Positions 8,100 through 18,610 of a stretch of 64,000 nt of DNA are shown here, piece after piece. Made by a program: the position numbers and the translations under genes. The stretch is from Geoalkalibacter sp. GTDB taxonomy: Bacteria; Desulfobacterota; Desulfuromonadia; Desulfuromonadales; Geoalkalibacteraceae. The notes beneath the pieces were generated by a model that was not told the DNA's origin, made no database searches, and worked only from the letters and a program-made list of their open reading frames with translations. The stretch spans positions 78,881 to 142,880 of the forward strand of contig NZ_JAUWAV010000003.1 in assembly GCF_030605225.1 (NCBI RefSeq), in the 5' to 3' direction. Positions within the stretch are counted from its first letter, which is position 1. Every line of letters starts with the position of its first letter.

Positions 8100-9086
8100 A
8101 TGAAAGAGCGCAAGGAAGCATCGCAACTCTCTGCCTCCGAACTGCTTGCCATGTATCGCGACATGGTGCGCATCCGCGAATTCGAGGAAGCCTGCCCCGC
8201 GCTCTACAGCCGGCGCAAAATGGGCGGTTTCCTGCATCTGTACAGCGGCCAGGAAGCCGTTGGGGTCGGTGTGGCTCACGCCATTCACCAAGAAGATTAC
8301 CTGATCGGCGCCTATCGCGAGCACGGCTTGATTCTCGCCAAGGGCAGCGCGCCCGGGCCGGTGATGGCCGAACTCTTCGGCAAGCTGACCGGAGTGAGTC
8401 GCGGCAAGGGCGGCTCCATGCACATGTTCGATCCCGAGGTGCGCTTCATGGGCGGCTACGGCATCGTCGGCGGCCATCTGCCCCTGGCCGTGGGCATGGG
8501 CTTCGCCATCCAGTATCAGGAAAAGGATGAGGTCGTGGTCTGCCTGTTCGGCGACGGCGCCACCAACCAGGGGGTGTTTCACGAGGCCATGAACATGGCC
8601 GCCCTCTACCGGGTGCCGGTGGTGTTCGTCTGCGAGAACAACATGTACGGCATCGGCACCTCCGTGACGCGCGCCAGCGCCGTCGAGCAGCTTTATAAAA
8701 AAAGCTGCGCCTACGAGACGCCCGGCGTCAAGGTCGACGGCATGGACGTGCTCAAGGTCTACGAGGCGGTGCGCCAGGCGGCGGCGCGCGCCCGCGCCGG
8801 CGAGGGTCCGACCTACATCGAGGCCCTGACCTACCGCTTTCGCGGCCATTCCATCTCCGATCCCGGCAACTACCGCAGCGAGCAGGAGAAAAAGCTGTGG
8901 ATGGAGCGTGATCCCATTCCCAACTTCGGCCGTCGGCTGGTGAGCGAGGGCAAAGCGGATGAAGACGCGCTCAAGCGGATTGTCGCCGAGGAAAAGAAAG
9001 TCGTCGAGGACGCGATCCGCTTTGCCGAGGATAGTCCCGAGCCCGGTCCCGAGGAGCTTTGGACGGACGTTTACGTGAACTCATGA
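8100..9086 (+). CDS. pdhA: Pyruvate/acetoin-type dehydrogenase E1 alpha subunit
   Basis: A 328-aa thiamine-diphosphate E1 alpha subunit. The TPP/Mg motif starts GDGATNQGVFHEAMNMAALY and ends with the Asn pair of CENNMYG (about residues 150-180), and the conserved loop RFRGHSISDPGNYRSEQE is present. It forms an alpha2beta2 E1 with the next gene that decarboxylates a 2-oxo acid and acetylates the lipoyl group of E2. The short E1 alpha and E1 beta pair is the Gram-positive/mitochondrial-type architecture, shared by acetoin dehydrogenases; pyruvate is the more usual substrate but acetoin is not excluded. Confidence 0.85.
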   Translation: MKERKEASQLSASELLAMYRDMVRIREFEEACPALYSRRKMGGFLHLYSGQEAVGVGVAHAIHQEDYLIGAYREHGLILAKGSAPGPVMAELFGKLTGVSRGKGGSMHMFDPEVRFMGGYGIVGGHLPLAVGMGFAIQYQEKDEVVVCLFGDGATNQGVFHEAMNMAALYRVPVVFVCENNMYGIGTSVTRASAVEQLYKKSCAYETPGVKVDGMDVLKVYEAVRQAAARARAGEGPTYIEALTYRFRGHSISDPGNYRSEQEKKLWMERDPIPNFGRRLVSEGKADEDALKRIVAEEKKVVEDAIRFAEDSPEPGPEELWTDVYVNS

Positions 9087-9114
9087 CAACCTCATCTGCC
9101 CCACGGAGTTCCTT

Positions 9115-10092
9115 ATGCCGTTAATCACCTGTCGTGATGCCATCAATCAAGCCCTGCAGGAAGAGATGGAGCGCGATCCCAACGTGTTCATCCTGGGCGA
9201 GGATGTCGCCCGCTATGAGGGGTCGTTCAAGGTGACCAAGGGCCTGCTCGCCAAGTTCGGCGAAAAGCGCGTCATCGACACGCCCATCGCCGAAGCGGGC
9301 TTCACCGGCCTGGGCTGCGGCGCGGCCATGATCGGCCTGCGGCCCATCGTCGAGTTGATGACGGTCAACTTCGGCATCGTCGCCCTGGATCAGATCATGA
9401 ACAACGTGGCGGTGATCCGCTACATGTTCGGCGGCCGGGTCAAGGTGCCCCTCACCATCCGCTCGCCGGGCGGCGCGGGCAATCAGCTCGGCGCCCAGCA
9501 CAGCCACTCCATCGAAGCCATGCTCATGCACTGTCCTGGCCTGCGCGTGGTGGTGCCCTCGGTGCCGGCCGACGCCAAGGGGCTGCTCAAATCGGCGATC
9601 CGCAGCGACGATCCGGTGTTTTTCGTCGAGCACGAAGGGCTCTACGGCGTCAAGGGCGAGGTGCCTGAAGGCGAGTACACGATTCCCCTGGGGGTGGCCG
9701 ACATCAAGCGCGCGGGCAAGGATGTGACGCTCATCTGCCTGTCGAAGATGGTCTACGTGTGCCTGGAAGCGGCGGAAAAGCTCGCCGAGGAAGGCATCGA
9801 CGCCGAAGTGCTCGACCTGCGCGGCCTCAATCCCCTCGATGTGCCGGCGATCCTCGATTCGGTCACCAAGACCGGGCGTGCCGTTACCGTCGAGGAGTGC
9901 TGGCTGACCGGCGGCTGGGGCGGCGAGATCGCCGCCCTCATCATGGAGCACGCTTTTTCCGCCCTGGCGGCGCCGGTGCTGCGGGTCGGCTCGGCCGATG
10001 TGCCCATGCCCTACAACAAGGCGCTGGAGGATGCGGCCATTCCCGATGTGTCCAGAGTAGTGGATCGGGTGCGCGAGGTGATGAGGTATTGA
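9115..10092 (+). CDS. pdhB: Pyruvate/acetoin-type dehydrogenase E1 beta subunit
   Basis: A 325-aa transketolase-like E1 beta subunit. Family blocks seen are FILGEDVARYEGSFKVTKGL, IDTPIAEAGFTGLGCGAAM, RSPGGAGNQLGAQHSHS and VDRVREVMRY at the C terminus. It starts 28 bp after pdhA, preceded by GGAGTTCCTT, and is clearly co-transcribed. The spacing to pdhC (135 bp) is filled by an ACGAAT-type inverted repeat. Confidence 0.85.
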   Translation: MPLITCRDAINQALQEEMERDPNVFILGEDVARYEGSFKVTKGLLAKFGEKRVIDTPIAEAGFTGLGCGAAMIGLRPIVELMTVNFGIVALDQIMNNVAVIRYMFGGRVKVPLTIRSPGGAGNQLGAQHSHSIEAMLMHCPGLRVVVPSVPADAKGLLKSAIRSDDPVFFVEHEGLYGVKGEVPEGEYTIPLGVADIKRAGKDVTLICLSKMVYVCLEAAEKLAEEGIDAEVLDLRGLNPLDVPAILDSVTKTGRAVTVEECWLTGGWGGEIAALIMEHAFSALAAPVLRVGSADVPMPYNKALEDAAIPDVSRVVDRVREVMRY

Positions 10093-10103
10093 ATCTTTAT
10101 TTG

Positions 10104-10200
10104 AACCACGAATGACACGAATAGGCACGAATCTCAAACCCTTTAGCCCAAGGTTTTCTTTGAAAGAAAGAATTCGTGTTCATTCGTGTCATTCGTGGTT
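10104..10200. repeat. ACGAAT-type inverted repeat element between pdhB and pdhC
   Basis: The left arm (10104-10132, starting AACCACGAATGACACGAAT) and right arm (10172-10200, ending ATTCGTGTCATTCGTGGTT) are inverted copies matching at 26 of 29 positions, around a 39-bp core. A second copy of the same element lies at 24936-25135 inside the CIS operon. Confidence 0.8.
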
Positions 10201-10227
10201 GCCGTTAAAACCTCTAGGAGATCTCCC

Positions 10228-11487
<1,260 letters not shown>

Positions 11488-11497
11488 ACAATTCGAT

Positions 11498-11548
11498 GTA
11501 GGGGCGAGGCGTTGCCTCGCCCTGGGCGACCCGCCGGGTCGCCCCTAC
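11498..11548. repeat. GTAGGGGCGA-type nested palindrome after pdhC
   Basis: Outer arms GTAGGGGCGA (11498-11507) and TCGCCCCTAC (11539-11548) are exact inverses, enclosing two inner hairpins (GGGCGAGGCG-TT-GCCTCGCCC and GGGCGACCCGCCGGGTCGCCC). It may also act as the transcription stop of the pdh operon, though no T-run follows. Confidence 0.75.
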
Positions 11549-11575
11549 CGAACCATAAGGAAATGGACGCCGCTT

Positions 11576-13990
11576 ATGCCTTTAGATCATCTGCGACTTG
11601 ATGCCGAGGCCCTGACCTGGCGCTGCGATCCCAATCAGTTCGAGTTCGACACCACCCGCGACCTGCCCCCCCTGGAGGGTACCATCGGTCAGGATCGGGC
11701 CATGACGGCCATCGAATTCGGCCTGGGCATCAAGGACAGCGGCTTCAACATCTTCATCCTCGGCGAGCCGGGCACGGGGCGCTCGTCGAGCATCAAGAAA
11801 ATCCTGGCGGCCCGCGCCAGGGAGCGTGAGGTGCCCGACGACTGGTGCTACGTGCATGACTTCGACGACGGCACCCACCCCGACTTCATTCGTTTGCCGG
11901 CCGGTCAGGGTTCTGAGTTCAAGAAGGATGTTGATCGCCTGGTGGAGCGGTTGACGGAAGAACTCCCCAAGGTTTTTGACAGCAAGGAATACGAGGAGCA
12001 GAAGAACAAGATCGCCGCCGAGCATCAGGAGCGGCACAAGGCGCTGTTTCAGCGGCTGGAGCGTGAGGCGGAGGAGAAGGGTTTCACCCTGCAACGCACG
12101 GTGAGCGGGCTGGTGCTGGTGCCGGTGCGCGACGATCATCCCTTGTCCCAGGAGGAGTACGAAAATCTCTCCGATGAGGAAAGGGCCGATCTCGACGAAC
12201 GGGGCAGCCAGTTGCAGGATCATCTCAACGATGTGTTGCGCAATGTGCGGCAGATCGAGGAAGAGGCGCGCGAAGCCACCGCCGAGATGGAAAAGGAGGT
12301 GGTCAACTATGCCATGAGCCACCTCTTCGACGACCTGGAGCAGAAATACGCCGAAGTGCCGCGCGTCCTCGAGCATTTCGCCAACTGCAAAAAAGACATA
12401 CTCGCGCGCATCGAGGAACTGCGGCCGAGCAAGGGGCCGCAGATCGCCCTGCCGGGCATCAAGATGCCCCAGCAGGGCCCCTCCTTCGAGCGCTACCTGG
12501 TCAATCTCTTCGTCGACAATCAGGAACTCAAGGGCGCGCCGGTGGTCTACGAGGCCAACCCCACCTATTTCAATCTGTTCGGCCGCATCGAGCACGTCAT
12601 CCAGATGGGCAACGCCGTCACCAATTACACCATGATCAAGCCCGGCGCCCTGCACCGCGCCAACGGCGGCTATCTGATCCTCGACTGCCGCGAGGTGCTG
12701 ATCAACCTGTTTTCCTACGAGGCGCTCAAGCGCTGCATCCGTAACAAGGAAGTCAAGATCGAGGACATGACCGAGCAGTTTCGTTTTCTCGCCACGGTGA
12801 CGCTCAAGCCGCGTCCCGTGCCCCTCGACTGCAAGATCGTCATGATCGGCACGCCGCTGCTGTATTACCTGCTGTTTCAGTACGATCCGGATTTCCGCAA
12901 GTTCTTCAAGGTCAAGGCCGATTTCGATCGCATGATGAAGAACACCTGGGAGAACGCCCAGCAGTACGCCCTGTTCATCGGCGCCAAGTGTCGCGATGAG
13001 GATCTGCTGCATTTCGATCCGACGGCGGTGGCGCGCACCGTCGAGCATTCGGCGCGCCTCACGGAGGATCAGGGACGTTTTTCCTCCTGCTTTCTGGAAA
13101 TCGCCAACCTGATCCGCGAAGCCTCTTTTTACGCCGAGCGCGACGGACGCGACCGGGTGTCGGCCAAGCATGTCGAACTGGCCGTCGAGGCGCGCACCTA
13201 TCGCTGCAACAAGGTCGAGGAGAAAATTCAGGAGTACATCGAGGACGGCACTCTGCTGGTGGATACGGACGGCGCGGTGGTCGGACAGATCAACGGCCTG
13301 AGCGTCTATCAGCTGGGCGATTACAGCTTCGGCAAGCCCTCTCGCCTCACCGTGCGCACCTATTTGGGCAAGGGCGGCATGGTCAACATCGAGCGCGAGG
13401 TCAAGTTGAGCGGCCCCATTCACGACAAGGGAGTGCTGATTTTCTCGGGCTTTTTCGGCGAGCGCTTCGCCCAGGACAAACCCCTGGCCCTGGCCGCCTC
13501 CATCTGCTTCGAGCAGTCCTATGCCGGAGTGGAGGGCGACAGCGCCTCCTGCGCCGAACTTTACGCGCTGCTTTCCTCCCTCTCCGAGGTGCCCATCAAG
13601 CAGGGTATCGCCGTGACCGGTTCGGTCAATCAGCGCGGTCAGGTACAGCCCATCGGCGGGGTCAACGAGAAGATCGAGGGTTTTTACGCGGTGTGCAAGG
13701 CCAAGGGCCTGACCGGCGAGCAGGGCGTGATCATTCCCGCGGGCAACCGCAAGAATCTCCTGCTGCGCCAGGAGGTGCGCGAGGCCGTGGCGCAGGGGCG
13801 CTTCCACGTGTGGGCGGTGAGCAGTGTCGACGAGGGCATCGAAATCCTCACCGGCCTGCCTGCGGGCGAGCGCGACGCGGAAGGCCGCTGGCCGCAGGGG
13901 ACCATCAATCACAAGGTCGATCAGCGCCTGCTCAAGATGGCCGAAACCCTGCGCAAATTCGGCAAGGGCGAGGAGAAGGGCGAGAAATAG
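11576..13990 (+). CDS. Lon-family ATP-dependent protease (LonB/YcbZ-like)
   Basis: An 804-aa AAA+ protease of the Lon-related group that lacks the classical Lon N domain. The ATP site reads LGEPGTGRSSS (about residues 64-73), with Arg where most P-loops have Lys; this GTGR form is usual in this subfamily. A long helical insertion (about 120-260) follows. The C-terminal Lon protease domain carries the catalytic Ser in GDSASCAELYALLSS and the catalytic Lys in GGVNEKIEGFY. It degrades or remodels cytoplasmic proteins. It is convergent with the CIS locus, with a terminator between them; no functional link is implied. Confidence 0.85.
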   Translation: MPLDHLRLDAEALTWRCDPNQFEFDTTRDLPPLEGTIGQDRAMTAIEFGLGIKDSGFNIFILGEPGTGRSSSIKKILAARAREREVPDDWCYVHDFDDGTHPDFIRLPAGQGSEFKKDVDRLVERLTEELPKVFDSKEYEEQKNKIAAEHQERHKALFQRLEREAEEKGFTLQRTVSGLVLVPVRDDHPLSQEEYENLSDEERADLDERGSQLQDHLNDVLRNVRQIEEEAREATAEMEKEVVNYAMSHLFDDLEQKYAEVPRVLEHFANCKKDILARIEELRPSKGPQIALPGIKMPQQGPSFERYLVNLFVDNQELKGAPVVYEANPTYFNLFGRIEHVIQMGNAVTNYTMIKPGALHRANGGYLILDCREVLINLFSYEALKRCIRNKEVKIEDMTEQFRFLATVTLKPRPVPLDCKIVMIGTPLLYYLLFQYDPDFRKFFKVKADFDRMMKNTWENAQQYALFIGAKCRDEDLLHFDPTAVARTVEHSARLTEDQGRFSSCFLEIANLIREASFYAERDGRDRVSAKHVELAVEARTYRCNKVEEKIQEYIEDGTLLVDTDGAVVGQINGLSVYQLGDYSFGKPSRLTVRTYLGKGGMVNIEREVKLSGPIHDKGVLIFSGFFGERFAQDKPLALAASICFEQSYAGVEGDSASCAELYALLSSLSEVPIKQGIAVTGSVNQRGQVQPIGGVNEKIEGFYAVCKAKGLTGEQGVIIPAGNRKNLLLRQEVREAVAQGRFHVWAVSSVDEGIEILTGLPAGERDAEGRWPQGTINHKVDQRLLKMAETLRKFGKGEEKGEK

Positions 13991-14018
13991 CCCCGCGCCG
14001 CAGCCCGTGCCCTGCCGC

Positions 14019-17000
14019 TCAGGTCCCCCCTGGACTCAGGGGGGATTTTTTGCGCGCGAACTCCGGGCCGGCGGGCGAAACCGGCGCCGTGCCGAGCAGA
14101 TCTCCCAGGGTCATGGCCTCCAGGGTTTTGTTGTCGAGGAGCAGCAGTTCGGCGCGCAGGCTCTTGTGCAGGGTGCCGATTTCATCCAGGGAGCGTTGCG
14201 TCAGGCGCGCCAGTTCGGCCCGCGGCTGGGCGAGAATTTTCATCACGGGCATCTCGCTCAGTTCGGCAAAGGCGGCGAGAGGCGCGGCATGCTCCAGGGC
14301 CAGTTCGGCCGCGGCGCGCAATTCGGCGAGGCGGCGCGCCGACAGGCCTTCGACGCGGGCGGTGTCCAAAATCGCCAACTGGCCAAGGGTGCGGATGCCC
14401 TGGCGGGCCAGCAGCGCGCCGTACGCCTTGCCGATGCCAGAGATGATTTCGACGCCCTGGTGGGCAAGAGCCGCCCGTACCTGAAGCGCGGGGAGGCTCG
14501 AGGCCATAAGAGCGCTGCTCTGGTACATGAGCACCGCCTGCGCCGCCTCGCCCGGTGCGCTTGCTCCCTGGCTCTCGGGGAGATCGTAAGCCACCCTGAC
14601 ATCGCTGACCTTGAGCAGGCCGGGCGCCTCGCCGAGAAAGGTGAGGGGCACCTCGGTCATCGCCACGCGCGCGAAACTCACCTCCTCCACCAGCAGGTCG
14701 CCCGCGCCGCGTGGCTGCACCAGGCGCAAAACGGCTGTTTCGGCGCCCGCCGGCGCCATTCCCTGCCAGGCAAAGGCGCCCAGGGCGCGCCCGTCGAGGG
14801 GCTGTATCAGCGCCGGGGCGGAGAGGTTCTCGCCCTGCCAGGCGAGTTCCACCCGCGCGCGGCTCGCCGCGGGAACCGTCGCATCCTCTTCCAGGGGCGC
14901 GTCGCTGGGGACGGCGCGCACCCGCAGGCGATAGACCTCATTTTCCCGCACTTCGGCCTGCTGCATCAGCAGACTGTCCTCCGGGCCGTCGCCGCGCAGG
15001 CGCAGCCCGCCCCCGGGCCGGGGATCGCTCCAGCCGCTCTCGCTGGTCCAGCCCGCGGGCACGTTCTGTCCGTTTTGCTCCTCCCATTGCGAGAAATTCT
15101 GGTTGGTCAGGGCCTGGCGCGTCGCTCCCAGGTGCAGTTCCTCGACCAGCAGGCCGTAGGCGGAACTGCCTGGATGGATGAGGCGCCATTCCGCCTCCGC
15201 CGCCTGCGCCGGGGGCCTGAGGCGCGCCTGCGCCAGTTCCCGGGAGGGAGCAGTGTCCGTGACCAGACGTGCGCTGTCCAGGCGCAGGGCCTGGCCGCGG
15301 TTGTCGAACCACTCCAGCTGCCACTGGGGGGCTTCCAGATCCTCGGGTCGGCAGGCGCAGAATCCGCCCTCGCAGGAGGCGCGCCACAGGCTGTAGGTCA
15401 GGCGCAGCTCGTAGGTGCTGCCGGGATCAACGCTGAAGCGCTGCCGCAGGATGGCTTCCCGTGCGGCGCTGAGGGGCACTTCCGTTTCTGCGTGGCAGAA
15501 GGGTCGCAGGGTTTCGTCGTTGCCCACCAGGCCCTGGCGCGCCAGGGCGCCATCGACCAGGAGCAGGGCGAAGGATCCGCGCCCCGGCTCGCTGTGGCTC
15601 AGGCTGTGGGTGAACATTTTCCCTCTTGGCCGCCGCAGGCGATGGATGCGCTCCGCCGTGCCCTGCCAGCACTGGGGCAGGCCGAGTTCGCACCAGGGAT
15701 GCAGTTCCAGATTGTCGCCGCTTGGCGATTGCAGGGAGAGAAAGCGCTCCTGTCCGGTGGGTCCTTCGTTGAGTTGCGCGATGGGCAGGCCGACGGCGCG
15801 GTTGATCGCCTGCACGATTTCTTCGGCGGCGGTGCGCCGGGGATCGGCTCCGGCGCAGTCGATGCGGCGCGGCGCGGCGCCGCCGATGCTCAGGGTGAGG
15901 TAGCGTTCCTGGCTGAGGTTGATGCCGCGGCTCAGATCCACCGCGCCGTTGATCATCCAATAGCTGAAGGCATCAAAGCCGAACAGGCGGCGCGTGGCGT
16001 CACGCGGCGCGGGCAGGGCGAAATCGGTGTTGCACAGGGGTGGCTGGTCGTCGGGGGGCGGAGCGACTCCAGGTTGATTCAGATGCTCGGCGAGCTTCTC
16101 GGCAAAATCAAAGTGGAATTCGATCTTGCCCGCCGGGGCATACTCGTCGAGGCGGCGGCGCACCGCCGTTGCACCCGCGCCGATCTGCAACTGCACCGGC
16201 AGGCTGAAGCGCTCGGGCACATGGCGCAGGCGCAATTGGGCGGCAAGGGGCGGGCGCAGGCCTGAGGCCGCGGCGGCGCGCCAGGACAGGCCGCCGTCGC
16301 GACTGCATTGCAGGGTCGGCTGGTCGGCGTCGCCCGCGACCAGATTCCAGAAGGCTTCGCCTTCGCGGCTTTGCAGCACCAGCCAGGAGCGTACCCCGGG
16401 CAGCAGGCGAAAGCCCTGGGGCAAGGGGGCGCTGCCCCACACCCGGCCATCGGGCAAGGGCTTGCCGATCTTGACCTCGGCACTGGCCAGGATCTCTCCC
16501 GAGGGTTTGCCGTCGGCATCGCTCATCAGGCTCAGGTGCAAGCCCGCCAGACCCGGCTGGGTTTTGCCCAGGGGCAGGTCGATGGCCGTCAGGGCGATTT
16601 CTTGCGCAACGCTCAGGGATTGGGCGAGGGTGCAATGGGGCGAGACGCTCAGCGTGCCGATGGCGGGGATGTCGCCGGGATCGCTCAGGGCCAGGCGGCT
16701 TGGTTCAAAGGTTCCGAGGATGGCGGCGGACGAGCGCCCCTGGACGGGCTGCGCTCCGGCTGGCAGGCGCACCTGGAGCAACCCTTCGGCGACTCCGGGC
16801 AGGGTGCTGAAATCGTAGGGCAGATTGACCTCGGCCAGATGCGGCGGCAGCACCGGCTGTTCGATCACATAGTCGATGTCGAGCCGCAGGTCGAGACGCG
16901 CCAGGCTGTCCGAATGAACCAGCAGCGGGATCTGGTAATAGCCGTCGCGGACCTCGGCGCTAGTGAGAAAAAAGTTGAGAACCTCGGCAAAATCCGGCGA

Positions 17001-17546
17001 GGTTTCGGCACGGGCGAGTTCGCCGAGGCGCACCCAGAAGGGCGCCATTTCGCCGAGCCGCGCCTGAAGATTGCTGGGGACACAGCGCAGGGTTAGGCTG
17101 CTCAGGTCGAATGCGCCGCCGACGCTGGTGCGCGTCAGGCGCAGGCGGGTGATGCCGAGTCCCGGAAGGTTGCGGGCGCCGGCCGGCAGGCTCAGGGTCC
17201 AGGGTGTGCCGCCGCCGGAGAGAAAGGTTCCGTCGGCGGCGACGCCGACCAGGGCGCCGCCCATGTCGACCTGCAAGGTAAAGGTGCCGCCGCTGCCGTC
17301 GGCGCGCAGCGGCGTGCGCCGCGCGCGGAAATCGACTTCGATGAAGTCGGCGCCGAGGGTTTTACGCGCGCCCAGCTCGCCCTGGCTGCCGGTGAAGGTC
17401 AGGGTTTCCTCGAAGGAAGCGTCCGCCGGCATCAGGGTCAGGGTGGCGCGAGAGGCCCGCGCCCCCTGCGGCAGGCTGCGCAGCCAAAGCTTGAGCGGGC
17501 CTTCGAAACGCTCATTGCGGCCAGAATAGGTTTCCGTCAGTTTCAT
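14019..17546 (-). CDS. Large CIS distal protein with hook-IN-like repeat and C-terminal HhH
   Basis: A 1175-aa protein, last gene of the CIS block. The N-terminal third is beta-rich (LKLWLRSLPQGARASRATLT). Around residues 530-620 it carries one copy of the repeat that fills the 1419-aa protein (MINGAVDLSRGINL, RIDCAGADPRR, EIVQAINRAVG). Further carbohydrate-binding-like beta modules follow (about 650-1000). The C terminus holds a helix-hairpin-helix-like segment (about 1031-1085, ISGIGKAYGALLARQGIRTL) and an Ala/Leu-rich helical tail. Position after the baseplate genes suggests a tail-fibre or baseplate-periphery role. I do not recognise the full-length family. It is not a canonical eCIS fibre. 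Confidence 0.6.
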   Translation of the reverse strand: MKLTETYSGRNERFEGPLKLWLRSLPQGARASRATLTLMPADASFEETLTFTGSQGELGARKTLGADFIEVDFRARRTPLRADGSGGTFTLQVDMGGALVGVAADGTFLSGGGTPWTLSLPAGARNLPGLGITRLRLTRTSVGGAFDLSSLTLRCVPSNLQARLGEMAPFWVRLGELARAETSPDFAEVLNFFLTSAEVRDGYYQIPLLVHSDSLARLDLRLDIDYVIEQPVLPPHLAEVNLPYDFSTLPGVAEGLLQVRLPAGAQPVQGRSSAAILGTFEPSRLALSDPGDIPAIGTLSVSPHCTLAQSLSVAQEIALTAIDLPLGKTQPGLAGLHLSLMSDADGKPSGEILASAEVKIGKPLPDGRVWGSAPLPQGFRLLPGVRSWLVLQSREGEAFWNLVAGDADQPTLQCSRDGGLSWRAAAASGLRPPLAAQLRLRHVPERFSLPVQLQIGAGATAVRRRLDEYAPAGKIEFHFDFAEKLAEHLNQPGVAPPPDDQPPLCNTDFALPAPRDATRRLFGFDAFSYWMINGAVDLSRGINLSQERYLTLSIGGAAPRRIDCAGADPRRTAAEEIVQAINRAVGLPIAQLNEGPTGQERFLSLQSPSGDNLELHPWCELGLPQCWQGTAERIHRLRRPRGKMFTHSLSHSEPGRGSFALLLVDGALARQGLVGNDETLRPFCHAETEVPLSAAREAILRQRFSVDPGSTYELRLTYSLWRASCEGGFCACRPEDLEAPQWQLEWFDNRGQALRLDSARLVTDTAPSRELAQARLRPPAQAAEAEWRLIHPGSSAYGLLVEELHLGATRQALTNQNFSQWEEQNGQNVPAGWTSESGWSDPRPGGGLRLRGDGPEDSLLMQQAEVRENEVYRLRVRAVPSDAPLEEDATVPAASRARVELAWQGENLSAPALIQPLDGRALGAFAWQGMAPAGAETAVLRLVQPRGAGDLLVEEVSFARVAMTEVPLTFLGEAPGLLKVSDVRVAYDLPESQGASAPGEAAQAVLMYQSSALMASSLPALQVRAALAHQGVEIISGIGKAYGALLARQGIRTLGQLAILDTARVEGLSARRLAELRAAAELALEHAAPLAAFAELSEMPVMKILAQPRAELARLTQRSLDEIGTLHKSLRAELLLLDNKTLEAMTLGDLLGTAPVSPAGPEFARKKSPLSPGGT
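14024..14051 (+). terminator. Rho-independent terminator of the Lon-family gene
   Basis: A 9-bp GC-rich stem (TCCCCCCTG/CAGGGGGGA) with loop GACT is followed by TTTTTT. It starts 34 bp after the Lon stop and lies inside the 3' end of the convergent 1175-aa CIS gene. Confidence 0.85.
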
Positions 17547-17628
17547 GGCATCGTCGCCCGCGCCCGGGTTGGTGTTGTGAATGTCGGGGCCATTGCGGCA
17601 TGGCCCCGAGGATTTTGGTGTCCCGCCA

Positions 17629-18576
17629 TCAACTGCGCATGAGGATCATCAGGTCCACCGGCGAAGTCGTGGCCGTCAAGCCTTCCACCTGCAGATAGGT
17701 GGTGTCGTAATTGACATGCACCAGCAGCGGCCGGCAAACGCCCTCGCGCACCATGTTGACGTTGTCCGCGGGCAGCGGGCGCACCCCGGCCGTTCCTTCC
17801 GCCTGCGCCAGATTGCGGCACACCGGATCGCCGACCAGCACGCGCACCGGCACCATGGCCACGTAGAGATCGTTCCACTGATCGCCCTTTTTCAGCTCGG
17901 CGACGGTGCGGCGCTGCCCGCAGCACTCGCGCACCCAAGGGCTCTGGCAGTGCTCCAGTTCGTCGTTGGGGTCGTGCATGAAGGCGTCCCACATGTCGTT
18001 GAGCACATCCTCGATGGGATCGTCGTCGTCATACTCGACGTTCAATTCGGCGAGCAGGATGCGGAAGGGGATGCCGATGCGCACCTTCTCGCGGAAGACC
18101 TGGCGCTGCAAGCCGTATTTCTCGGCGTCGGCGTGGCCGTAATAGAACAGCAGCTTGCACTTCTGGAATTCCGCCGGCAGCGCGCCCTTGTTTTTCTCAT
18201 CCTGGATGCTGCCGATGCTTTCTAGGCGATAGATGTCCACCAGGGGAAAGCGTCCGAGCTTGTGGTGCAGCAGAACCTTGTCGAGTTCCGGAGTGAAGCG
18301 CTTGATGAAGCGTCGGTAGCCGGCCATCTCCTCATGATCGTGCATCTTGGGGGCGTAACGCTGATCGAGGGTCTCGGTCCACTCCGTGGCGCTCTTGCCG
18401 TCGAATTTGTCGGCGTTGTCGGCGCGCGACACGCCTTCCTTGATGATCTCTTCCTTGGCGGCGGCGGCTTTGGCGGCGATGTCCTCCTGAACCTTGCACT
18501 GCATGTCGTTCCAGTTTTCCGCCGTGATCAGATCGCCCGGATTGACCGGGACATAGGGGGTGCAGTCGTTGCTCAT
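17629..18576 (-). CDS. CIS-associated protein of unknown function, 315 aa
   Basis: I chose the ATG at 18576 because AAGGAGAACAGGCC precedes it; the open frame extends upstream into the preceding gene. The protein starts MSNDCTPYVPVNPGDLITAE, followed by an Ala/Lys-rich helix (EDIAAKAAAAKEEIIKEG, about 30-50), a middle region with Tyr-, Glu- and Asp-rich segments (VEYDDDDPIEDVLNDMWDAF) and a C-terminal beta-rich part. An N-terminal coiled coil followed by a globular head is the layout of small phage fibre or collar proteins, but no family was recognised. Its place between two giant distal proteins favours an accessory fibre role. Confidence 0.55.
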   Translation of the reverse strand: MSNDCTPYVPVNPGDLITAENWNDMQCKVQEDIAAKAAAAKEEIIKEGVSRADNADKFDGKSATEWTETLDQRYAPKMHDHEEMAGYRRFIKRFTPELDKVLLHHKLGRFPLVDIYRLESIGSIQDEKNKGALPAEFQKCKLLFYYGHADAEKYGLQRQVFREKVRIGIPFRILLAELNVEYDDDDPIEDVLNDMWDAFMHDPNDELEHCQSPWVRECCGQRRTVAELKKGDQWNDLYVAMVPVRVLVGDPVCRNLAQAEGTAGVRPLPADNVNMVREGVCRPLLVHVNYDTTYLQVEGLTATTSPVDLMILMRS

Positions 18577-18610
18577 GGCCTGTTCTCCTTGGTGTGGGTT
18601 GGGGACGACC

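Noticed and set aside
11582..16265. Very long reverse and forward reading frames over lon and the CIS genes (for example 776 codons on the minus strand over 11582-13912 and 813 codons on the plus strand over 13824-16265)
   Set aside because: They lie opposite well-supported genes, have composition typical of GC-rich antisense frames (His/Gly/Arg-rich without motifs) and lack ribosome sites. They are shadows of the real genes.
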